Below, piece by piece: positions 33,273-40,897 of a stretch of 64,000 nucleotides of DNA. The notes under the pieces were generated by a model. It did no database searches and had not been told where the DNA came from. It worked only from the letters and a program-made list of their open reading frames with translations. Position 1 is the stretch's first letter. Each line of letters opens with the position of its first letter. The DNA lies in NCBI GenBank assembly GCA_965661945.1, contig CBFIFP010000002.1, forward strand, positions 310,001-374,000. The letters are read 5' to 3'. Position numbers and translations under genes: made by a program. This DNA comes from JAJRPT01 sp965661945 (lineage in GTDB: Bacteria > Bacteroidota > Ignavibacteria > Kapaibacteriales > UBA2268).

Positions 33273-35489
33273 TTGAAAAAAGATAAAGATATAATGTATG
33301 TGAAAGGCATCGGACCCAAAAGGGCTGAAGCACTTTATAGTATTGGCATAAAAACTAGTAAGGACTTACTTCGTTACTATCCATATTCTTATGTAGATAG
33401 AAATTCTCTGATGTCAATAGATGAATTAAAACACTTACTTAAATTTAAAAAACTATCTGAAGTTGATAACTTAGAATTTGCCTCTTTTTCTTTTCAGCAA
33501 GAATTTAGTGTTGTTGGGCAGATTATAGCAAAAGATGTTAAACAATTTGGAAAAAGAAAATTACTAACTCTTTTAGTTAGAGATGACAAAGGTGGAAAAG
33601 CAACAATTAATTTTTGGCAAAGAATAAATTATTTCAGTGGTAGTTTGCTTGTGGGTGAGTTGATTACTGTGAATGGCAAGCCAGAAATTGATAAATATGG
33701 GCTTGTTTTCACTCACCCCTCTATAGATAAAATTGATAAAGAATTTCGTGATTATTATGAGCAAGGCAAAATACTTCCTAAATATAGCATAAATGGAGAT
33801 ATGCAGGTAGTTGGAATTAATCAGAATGTATTACGCCGCGCTGTAAATGAAATTATTGATGAAGAAATTAGCAATCTTGTTGATTCTTTTGACGAAGAAT
33901 TTCTTAAACATCATAATTTATTAGATATAAAATCAACTGTATATAATATTCATCTACCAAAAAATAAAAGTGATTTACAAAAAGCGATTTCCAGAATGAA
34001 ATTTGATGAATTGTTTTATTATCAATTACTTAGATTAGAAAATAAATTTGTTTCTGCAAATAATAATCTTCCTCTACCAATTAATACTAAAAGTGAATTA
34101 GCTCGAAATGTGCTTAGTTCGCTACCATTTAAATTAACTCCCGACCAAAAGGGAGTATTAAATGAAATTGTTGAAGATATTAATAAAGGTAAGATTATCA
34201 ACCGGTTAATTCAAGGTGATGTTGGTTCTGGAAAAACTATTGTTGCTCTACTTATATTTTTAATGGTTATCGAAAATGATTTGCAAACTATTTTTATGGC
34301 TCCTACTGAACTCCTTGCCGAGCAACATTATAAAACAATTAGCAAGTTTCTTGAGGGATTAGACATTGAAATAGTTTTACTTACAGGAACAATTAAAGGT
34401 AAAAAACGTCAGCCAATTTTAGAGAAAATGAAATCTGGGGAAGCAAAAATCATCATCGGCACTCACGCACTTTTTCAGAAAGGCATTGAATTTCATAAAA
34501 TTGGAATGATTGCAATAGACGAACAACATCGCTTTGGTGTGGAGCAACGCTCTGAGTTGCAGAAACTTGCTGCTAAGTCATTAAAAAATTATTATGATGA
34601 AGACTATCTGCCGCATATTTTAGTAATTTCAGCAACGCCAATCCCACGCACTTTATCGCTTACTTTATATTCTGACTTAGATAGAAGTATAATTAAATCA
34701 ATGCCTTTGGGACGAAAGCCAATTAAAACTAAAGTAGTTTTCGAAAGCGAAGTTGAAGGAATGTATCAATTTATAAAAAATGAATTAAATTCTGGAAGAC
34801 AAGCATATTTTGTTTTTCCTTTGATTGATGAATCCGAAAAAAGTGAATTAGAATCAGCGGTTAAGAATTTTGAATATTTATCCGAAGAAGTCTTTCCAAC
34901 TTATAAACTTGCACTTCTACACAGTAAAGTTAAGCCAAAAGATAAAGAGCAAATTATGCTCGATTTTAAAGCAAAAAAATATCATTTAATTGTTTCTACT
35001 ACGGTGATTGAAGTTGGGATTGATGTGCCAAACGCTAGCGTTATGGTTATTCAAAATGCAGAAAATTTTGGTTTATCTCAATTACATCAATTGCGAGGTC
35101 GAGTAGGGCGAGGTGCAGAGCAGTCATATTGCCTTTTAATCGCAAAAGAAAAGTTAAAATTCTACTTAAAACAAACAAAAAACGACACAATTAACAAATT
35201 TCCACAAGTTATTCGTCTTAATACTATGGAAGAAACAAATGATGGATTTAAAATAGCAGAAGTAGATTTAAAACTGCGTGGACCAGGAGATTTAATGGGT
35301 AAAAAGCAGTCTGGTTTGCCTGACTTTAAATTTGCAGATTTGATTAATGATGTTGATTTAATTGAATATACTAAAGAAACAGTTGTTGAATTATTAAAAG
35401 AAGATAGTCTTTTAGAATTGCCTAAAAATTCTAAAATTAAATTAAAACTAAACTATCTTAAATCTAAGAATTTTATTGGAGTGGCATAA
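33273..35489 (+). CDS. recG: ATP-dependent DNA helicase RecG
   Basis: 738 residues if starting at TTG 33273; an ATG at 33294 gives 731. The N-terminal wedge domain opens with YVKGIGPKRAEALYSIGI. Helicase motifs are Walker A GDVGSGKT (about 316-323), MAPTELLAEQHY, DEQH box (IAIDEQHRFGVEQRSEL), SATPIPRTLSLTLY, TTVIEVGIDVPNASVMVI and QLRGRVGRG. RecG remodels stalled replication forks and branched recombination intermediates. nadE starts 2 bases after its stop, so the two are co-transcribed. Confidence 0.97.
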   Translation: MKKDKDIMYVKGIGPKRAEALYSIGIKTSKDLLRYYPYSYVDRNSLMSIDELKHLLKFKKLSEVDNLEFASFSFQQEFSVVGQIIAKDVKQFGKRKLLTLLVRDDKGGKATINFWQRINYFSGSLLVGELITVNGKPEIDKYGLVFTHPSIDKIDKEFRDYYEQGKILPKYSINGDMQVVGINQNVLRRAVNEIIDEEISNLVDSFDEEFLKHHNLLDIKSTVYNIHLPKNKSDLQKAISRMKFDELFYYQLLRLENKFVSANNNLPLPINTKSELARNVLSSLPFKLTPDQKGVLNEIVEDINKGKIINRLIQGDVGSGKTIVALLIFLMVIENDLQTIFMAPTELLAEQHYKTISKFLEGLDIEIVLLTGTIKGKKRQPILEKMKSGEAKIIIGTHALFQKGIEFHKIGMIAIDEQHRFGVEQRSELQKLAAKSLKNYYDEDYLPHILVISATPIPRTLSLTLYSDLDRSIIKSMPLGRKPIKTKVVFESEVEGMYQFIKNELNSGRQAYFVFPLIDESEKSELESAVKNFEYLSEEVFPTYKLALLHSKVKPKDKEQIMLDFKAKKYHLIVSTTVIEVGIDVPNASVMVIQNAENFGLSQLHQLRGRVGRGAEQSYCLLIAKEKLKFYLKQTKNDTINKFPQVIRLNTMEETNDGFKIAEVDLKLRGPGDLMGKKQSGLPDFKFADLINDVDLIEYTKETVVELLKEDSLLELPKNSKIKLKLNYLKSKNFIGVA

Positions 35490-35491
35490 GT

Positions 35492-37471
35492 TTGAAAAAA
35501 AATATATTAAGTGATATAAAATTAAGCGATTATAACTTATTTAGGGTTGCAGTTTGCAGCCCAGAGTTAGAGGTCGCTAACCCAAGATTTAATACAGAAA
35601 AAATTATCGAAATATTAGATAATGAAGAAATTCAAAATTCTAATTTTGTTTTATTTCCAGAATTATCAATAAGTTCTTATACTTGTGCAGACTTATTTTT
35701 AGATCCTAATTTTTTAAATATTTGCTTGGAAAATTTACTATTAATTGTTGATTATTCAGTAAATTACAAAGGAGTAATTATTGTTGGTTGCCCTATTCAA
35801 AAAGATGCAATCTTATATAATTGCGGAGTAGTTATCCAACAAGGTAGAATTTTGGGGATTGTCCCAAAAACCTATCTTTGCAATTACGGAGAATTTTACG
35901 AAGAAAGATGGTTTACCTCTGGTAAAAGAACCTGCAAAGACACAATTAAATTAAATGGAACGGACATACCTTTTGGTATAGACTTACTTTTTGAAAATGG
36001 AAAGGTAAAATTTGGAATTGAAATTTGCGAAGATTTATGGGCTTACAATTCTCCAAGTATTGAGCAAACACTCGCAGGTGCAAATATTATATTTAATTTA
36101 TCCGCATCTGATGAAGTTCTTTCAAAATATGAATATAGAAGAAATTTAATCAATACACAATCCGCAAAATTAATTTGTGCATACATTTACGCATCTTCTG
36201 GAATTGGAGAAAGCACTACAGATTTGGTTTACTCAGGGCATTGTCAAATTTCTCAAAATGGAACAAATCTTGCAGAAAACGAAAGATTTAATTTTGAATC
36301 TAATTTTATTATTTCAGATATTGATCTAGATATAATTAACTCCGAAAGATTAAAATTCAAAACTTATGCAAATGATAATAAAAAAGAATTTAGAGAAATT
36401 TCATTTTTCTGCAATCCAATTATTACTAATTATTTAAAAATTAAAGTTAATAAAACTCCATTTATTCCAAATGAAGAAAACAGAAAATCATCTTGTGAAG
36501 AGATTATAAATATTCAATCCTCAGGTCTAGCAAAAAGATTAAAACATATTAATAGTAAATGTGCAGTGATTGGGCTTTCAGGTGGCTTAGATTCTACTCT
36601 TGCCTTGCTTGTTACAATTAACGCATTCCAGAAATTAAACTTAGATATATCAGGAATAATTGCAGTTGTTATGCCGGGACCAGCTTCTTCTGACCGCACT
36701 CAAAATAATGCTATAAATCTTGCTGAAAATCTAGGAGTTACTAATAAAGTTATCAATATTTCAGAAGCAGTAGATTTGCATTTAGACCTTTTAGAGCATA
36801 ACAAAAAAGATTATGATATTACTTATGAAAACGCACAAGCCCGCAAAAGAACACATATTTTAATGGACTTAGCAAACAAATATAATGGTCTTGTAATTGG
36901 AACGGGAGATTTGTCCGAACTTGCTTTGGGGTGGTGCACTTACAATGGCGACCAGATGTCCATGTATGGAGTAAATTCTGGAGTCCCAAAAACTTTAATA
37001 AAATATTTGATTAATAACTTTATTGATGAATCTGAAGATAAAAATGTAATTTCAATATTAAAAGATATTGTTGATACTCCAATTAGCCCAGAATTAATTC
37101 CAGATGTGGAAAAAATGCAAAGTACCGAAGATAGCGTTGGGGACTATATTCTACATGATTTTTTCATTTATTATTTCATTAAATACAAATTTTCTACTAA
37201 AAAGTTGTTTTTGTTTACTAATTTTGCATTTGATGGAGTTTATGAAAAAAAATACATTTTTCAAACTATGAAGACGTTTTTTATTAGATTTTTTAACAAT
37301 CAATTTAAACGCAGCGTTATGCCAGATGGTACTAAAGTTGGTAGCATTAATTTTTCTCCGAGAGGAGATTGGCGCATGCCCTCTGATGCATCAAAAGAAC
37401 TTTGGCTAACCCAAATTGATGAACTAGGTAATGATTTTTTTAACGAACTCGAAGATAATATTGAGGTATAA
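35492..37471 (+). CDS. nadE: Glutamine-dependent NAD(+) synthetase
   Basis: 659 residues. The N-terminal nitrilase-type glutaminase domain (about 1-300) shows the Glu-Lys-Cys triad contexts LFPELSISSY, IVPKTYLCNYGEFYEERWF and GIEICEDLW. The C-terminal synthetase domain has the PP-loop GLSGGLDSTLALLV (about 360) and VIGTGDLSELALGWCTYNGD. It amidates nicotinate adenine dinucleotide to NAD using glutamine, the last NAD biosynthetic step. The start is TTG, with GGAG in the end of recG as ribosome site. Its stop overlaps the next ATG by one base (TAATG). Confidence 0.96.
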   Translation: MKKNILSDIKLSDYNLFRVAVCSPELEVANPRFNTEKIIEILDNEEIQNSNFVLFPELSISSYTCADLFLDPNFLNICLENLLLIVDYSVNYKGVIIVGCPIQKDAILYNCGVVIQQGRILGIVPKTYLCNYGEFYEERWFTSGKRTCKDTIKLNGTDIPFGIDLLFENGKVKFGIEICEDLWAYNSPSIEQTLAGANIIFNLSASDEVLSKYEYRRNLINTQSAKLICAYIYASSGIGESTTDLVYSGHCQISQNGTNLAENERFNFESNFIISDIDLDIINSERLKFKTYANDNKKEFREISFFCNPIITNYLKIKVNKTPFIPNEENRKSSCEEIINIQSSGLAKRLKHINSKCAVIGLSGGLDSTLALLVTINAFQKLNLDISGIIAVVMPGPASSDRTQNNAINLAENLGVTNKVINISEAVDLHLDLLEHNKKDYDITYENAQARKRTHILMDLANKYNGLVIGTGDLSELALGWCTYNGDQMSMYGVNSGVPKTLIKYLINNFIDESEDKNVISILKDIVDTPISPELIPDVEKMQSTEDSVGDYILHDFFIYYFIKYKFSTKKLFLFTNFAFDGVYEKKYIFQTMKTFFIRFFNNQFKRSVMPDGTKVGSINFSPRGDWRMPSDASKELWLTQIDELGNDFFNELEDNIEV

Positions 37472-38139
37472 TGAGAAAAGAAGGCGATAAAATTAGAATT
37501 ATTTTAGCTGATGACCATGAAGTAGTCAGAGCAGGTCTGCGACGTTTACTGTCAATTGATAACAGCATTGAAATAATTGATGAAGCAGAAAATGGTAAAA
37601 GAGCTGTTGAACTTGTTAGGCAATACAACCCAGATATTGCATTGCTTGATATAATGATGCCTATTATGGATGGAATTGAAGCAACCAAACAAATTAAAAC
37701 TTTTTCACTTGGTTATGTGGTTATGTTGACTGCATTTGAAGACTCTATACACTTAGAGAAAGCCCTTGCAGCTGGTGCTGATGGCTACCTATCAAAAGAT
37801 GTTAGCGCCAAAGACTTAGTCGAAGCATTAAAATTAGTAAGCAAAGGCGAAAGAGCGTTTAGCAAATCTATCATCAAAATTATGCAAAAGAAATATGTAC
37901 CTGAGGAAGAAAACGTAGCCCAAGCAATTTCAATCACTAAAAGAGAGCAAGAGGTATTAAACCTTGTAGCAATGGGGCGAACTTCACAACAAATTGCAGA
38001 TGAATTATTTGTTTCTGTTAGAACTGTGGAATCTCATCGATATAACTTAATGCAAAAATTAGAGATAAGTAATACTGCTGGACTTGTGCGTTATGCTGTT
38101 ATGAACCCTCAAGCAACCAACAGGAATCAATCTGAGTAA
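37471..38139 (+). CDS. NarL/LuxR-family response regulator
   Basis: 222 residues. The receiver domain (about 7-125) has the acidic pocket (ADDHE), phospho-acceptor Asp60 in ALLDIMMPIMDG, and the conserved Thr and Lys (VMLTAFED; YLSKDVSAKDL). The C-terminal LuxR helix-turn-helix (about 154-210) is ITKREQEVLNLVAMGRTSQQ followed by IADELFVSVRTVESHRYNLM. It binds DNA when phosphorylated. No histidine kinase is nearby, so it is an orphan here. It is coupled to nadE by a 1-base overlap; the convergent SDR gene ends 3 bases downstream. Confidence 0.92.
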   Translation: MRKEGDKIRIILADDHEVVRAGLRRLLSIDNSIEIIDEAENGKRAVELVRQYNPDIALLDIMMPIMDGIEATKQIKTFSLGYVVMLTAFEDSIHLEKALAAGADGYLSKDVSAKDLVEALKLVSKGERAFSKSIIKIMQKKYVPEEENVAQAISITKREQEVLNLVAMGRTSQQIADELFVSVRTVESHRYNLMQKLEISNTAGLVRYAVMNPQATNRNQSE

Positions 38140-38142
38140 TTA

Positions 38143-38826
38143 TTACTTTAAAGAGGACATTCCGCCATCAAAATTAATTATCTGACCCGTAAACCATTTT
38201 GCGTTGTCAGATAAAAGCCAAACTGCAAGAGATGCTAAATCAGTTGCATCACCAATTTGTTTCATAGGATTAGAATTTAATGATGATTCTCTAACCTTCT
38301 CGTTACTCAGTAATTTTTTAGCTAAATCTGTATCTGTTAATGAAGGCGCTATGCAGTTAAATCTAATCTTTGGAGCATATTCAGCGGCTAAAGATTTAGT
38401 TAAGCCCTCCACTGCTGCTTTTGATGCTGCAATAGAAGAATGAAATGGCATTCCTAATTTTACGGCAACAGTTGAAAACATCACAACACTTGCATTTTCT
38501 GACTTTTTAAGATATTTAATTGATTGTTGCAGAATATTTACCGCCCCTAATAAATTAACCTCAAAGTCATTCAAAAAATCCTGTCTTTTCATAGATGTAA
38601 AAGGTCTTAAATTGATTGTTCCTGGACAATAAATTACACCATCTAATTGCTCAATTTCAATATCTAATTTAAAATTTTCATCGGTTACATCTCCAGTAAT
38701 ATAGGTACTATTGGGTAATACTTCTTCTTGAGGCGTTCTAGAAACAATTATCTTATTGCCATCTAATTGATTAACAATCTCTTTTCCTATTCCTTTTGTA
38801 CCACCAACTATCAAATAATTATTCAT
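38143..38826 (-). CDS. Short-chain dehydrogenase-like protein lacking the catalytic tyrosine
   Basis: 227 residues. The Rossmann nucleotide motif GGTKGIGKE (8-16), a CPGTINLRPF region in place of NNAG, and the C-terminal RFNCIAPSLTDTDLAKKLL and FTGQIINFDGGMSSL identify an SDR. In the active-site helix the usual YxxxK reads IAASK (in HSSIAASKAAVEGLTKSLA), so Tyr is replaced by Ile while Lys remains. I recall a branch of SDRs with a similar H.SIA..K motif, so this is probably a family feature rather than a mutation. The reaction is unknown. It is convergent with the response regulator, only 3 bases apart. Confidence 0.85.
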   Translation of the reverse strand: MNNYLIVGGTKGIGKEIVNQLDGNKIIVSRTPQEEVLPNSTYITGDVTDENFKLDIEIEQLDGVIYCPGTINLRPFTSMKRQDFLNDFEVNLLGAVNILQQSIKYLKKSENASVVMFSTVAVKLGMPFHSSIAASKAAVEGLTKSLAAEYAPKIRFNCIAPSLTDTDLAKKLLSNEKVRESSLNSNPMKQIGDATDLASLAVWLLSDNAKWFTGQIINFDGGMSSLK

Positions 38827-38929
38827 TTGAGATTTCCATTTTTAATTTAATAATACCTTATTGACGATAATAAAATACTCTAATTATATTTTAATTATAA
38901 TTAATGTGTTTTATAAACTTTTAATTCCT

Positions 38930-38937
38930 TAATTTCG
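38930..38937 (+). promoter_or_regulatory. -7-like box (TAATTTCG) upstream of the T9SS cargo gene
   Basis: It matches TAnnTTTG at 7 of 8 positions in the same TCCTTAATTT context seen at 3312. It lies 42 bases before the ATG at 38980. Confidence 0.4.
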
Positions 38938-38979
38938 TATTGTACAAATTAATTTTCTAAACTAAAAATAGGGTGTTTT

Positions 38980-40443
38980 ATGAAAAAATTTCTTTTACTA
39001 GCAATAATATTCTTCCTTGGATTTAATATTAAAGCAGAAAATAGTGTTGAATTAAATTCTACACAAAATGAAAAAGTAACAAAATATGTTTTAAATAAAA
39101 TGAATAAAAAATTATTCAATTTAAAACCTAATTCAAAAAACCATAACGAAGTTTTCAAAAATTCAATTGAAAATAGTCTTCAAAGTCAAATGACAAAAAT
39201 GGCTATAGATTCGTTAATTTTTGATATGAGAGCTTTGATGGGAGATGATGCTATGTTTAAATTTACATTAAAATATGATAATTATTCTAACATAATCGAA
39301 GATGATACTTATGAGGGTTATAACCCAGAAACTCAAAGTTTTATTCTAACAGAAAAAACTAGAATGACTTACAACTCTCAAAACTTAATGGCTGATGAAA
39401 TAACAGAATATTTTGATGAGGAAATGAAAAACTGGTACTTTGGTGAAAAGTATAATTATTACTACGATAATAATAATGAATTAGTTGAAATGACAGTAGC
39501 TAATTATTATGATACTGAATGGATAGTTGAAAATAAGACTACTTATAAATATGATGAAAATGGTAATCTAATTGAAGAAAATGAATATTACGTTTATGAA
39601 GATGAAATTGAATTATCTGATAAAACAGAATATATCTACAATTCTTCAAATCAAATCATTGAGGAAATAAGTTATTCTTACTTTATGGATGAAATGTACA
39701 CTACAGGTAAAATAACTTATGAGTATGATAATAATAATTTGATTGAAAAAAGAATTTATGAATACTCAGCTGAAAATGAAGAATTTAACGATATAAACTA
39801 TACAGCATATAACTATAATGAAAATAATTACAGAGAAACTACTGAAAGTTTTTATTTTGATAATGGAAGCCAAGAATGGGTAGTTGAAAGTAAAACAGAT
39901 TATATTTATGATGAAAATGGAAATGTAATCGAAGAAATTGAATATGGAGAAAGTGAATTAACAGGTGAGTATGGTCCAAATATTAAAACAGAATATACTT
40001 ATGATTATGATTACTCCGTTGATGACCTTTTATTACCTGAATCAGATGAGGAAGATGGATTATTTATTTTTGGTTTAAAAAATATGCCATTAAAAACAAA
40101 ATTGTTTTTAAACTTTCCAGTTGTTGGTTGGACAGAACTTGGTGTTGGTATGGACTTCTTTTTCTCTGAAAAACAATTTCAAGTTTTTGGCAGTGTTGAG
40201 CCTATTTCAAAATCTAAAATAAATATTTTCCCTAATCCTACTACAGACATTCTTAATATAGAATTAGAAAATAATGGTATTAATTCTTCTATTGATATTA
40301 TGGATTTACAAGGAAAAGTACTATACTCTAAGGAGTTATCAAATACAAATGTAGTTAATGTTAAAGAATTAAAAACAGGAACTTATATATTCTTGATTAA
40401 AGATAATGGAAATCTATTTGGTGGTAAGTTTATAAAAGAGTAA
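38980..40443 (+). CDS. Secreted YD-like repeat protein with a type IX secretion sorting domain
   Basis: 487 residues. A signal peptide (LLLAIIFFLGFNIKAE) is followed by ~90 residues of spacer. Then come several ~35-40-residue repeats built on YxYDxNxNLIEE (YKYDENGNLIEENEYYVY, YEYDNNNLIEKRIYEYS, YIYDENGNVIEEIEYGE), resembling YD/RHS-type sugar-contact repeats but Tyr/Glu/Asn-rich. The C-terminal ~75 residues are a type A T9SS signal: INIFPNPTTDILNIELEN, IMDLQGKVLYSKEL and LKTGTYIFLIKDN, ending GGKFIKE. It is therefore expected on the cell surface. Target and function are unknown. A terminator follows; it looks monocistronic. Confidence 0.85.
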   Translation: MKKFLLLAIIFFLGFNIKAENSVELNSTQNEKVTKYVLNKMNKKLFNLKPNSKNHNEVFKNSIENSLQSQMTKMAIDSLIFDMRALMGDDAMFKFTLKYDNYSNIIEDDTYEGYNPETQSFILTEKTRMTYNSQNLMADEITEYFDEEMKNWYFGEKYNYYYDNNNELVEMTVANYYDTEWIVENKTTYKYDENGNLIEENEYYVYEDEIELSDKTEYIYNSSNQIIEEISYSYFMDEMYTTGKITYEYDNNNLIEKRIYEYSAENEEFNDINYTAYNYNENNYRETTESFYFDNGSQEWVVESKTDYIYDENGNVIEEIEYGESELTGEYGPNIKTEYTYDYDYSVDDLLLPESDEEDGLFIFGLKNMPLKTKLFLNFPVVGWTELGVGMDFFFSEKQFQVFGSVEPISKSKINIFPNPTTDILNIELENNGINSSIDIMDLQGKVLYSKELSNTNVVNVKELKTGTYIFLIKDNGNLFGGKFIKE

Positions 40444-40460
40444 TCTTATTACTTTGCTTT

Positions 40461-40501
40461 AAAAAACGCTTAACCAATTATTCTGGTTAAGTGTTTTTTT
40501 T
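40461..40501 (+). terminator. Terminator after the T9SS cargo gene
   Basis: Stem AACGCTTAACC / GGTTAAGTGTT (one G-T pair) with flanking A and T runs ends in eight T. Confidence 0.85.
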
Positions 40502-40641
40502 GCAAATATACTAACCAATAAAACTAAATATATTAAAAAATAAGGACAATAAATCTATATTTGATTTATACTTATATCCATCATAAAGCGAAAATAATAT
40601 TTACAATTATCTTTATTTATAACATTATAATAATATTAAAA

Positions 40642-40799
40642 AACATCATTTTATGCCGCCACGACATGTTGATATAAAAATGATGTTCGTAAAAAATAAC
40701 ACGCCCACACACTATAACTTATAATAAGTTGAACATAAAATAGCAGTTAATCTTTATATTACGAAGCAATATAAATTTGCAAATATCAACTGCCTTTTT
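40642..40799 (+). other. Cluster of three inverted repeats; possible non-coding RNA
   Basis: The 454-base gap 40444-40897 has no gene. After the terminator it holds three dyads. H1: AACATCATTTTAT (40642-40654) pairs with ATAAAAATGATGTT (40674-40687) around a GC-richer loop. H2: AACTTATAATAAGTT (40716-40730). H3: GCAGTT (40743-40748) and TTATATT (40754-40760) pair with AATATAA (40768-40774) and AACTGC (40788-40793), followed by five T. The order of stems ending in a terminator-like hairpin suggests a small transcript. No known RNA family was recognised. Confidence 0.35.
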
Positions 40800-40868
40800 C
40801 TCTACGCTTAGAATTACTCAATTTTTAATGTCTAGTGTAAAATTAGGGATTATTTCAATATTTTTTCA

Positions 40869-40876
40869 TATTTTTG
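40869..40876 (+). promoter_or_regulatory. -7 box (TATTTTTG) upstream of the OmpA-family gene
   Basis: An exact TAnnTTTG match 21 bases before the ATG at 40898, implying a very short 5' leader. Confidence 0.45.
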
Positions 40877-40897
40877 AAATTATAGAAATAAAAAAAC

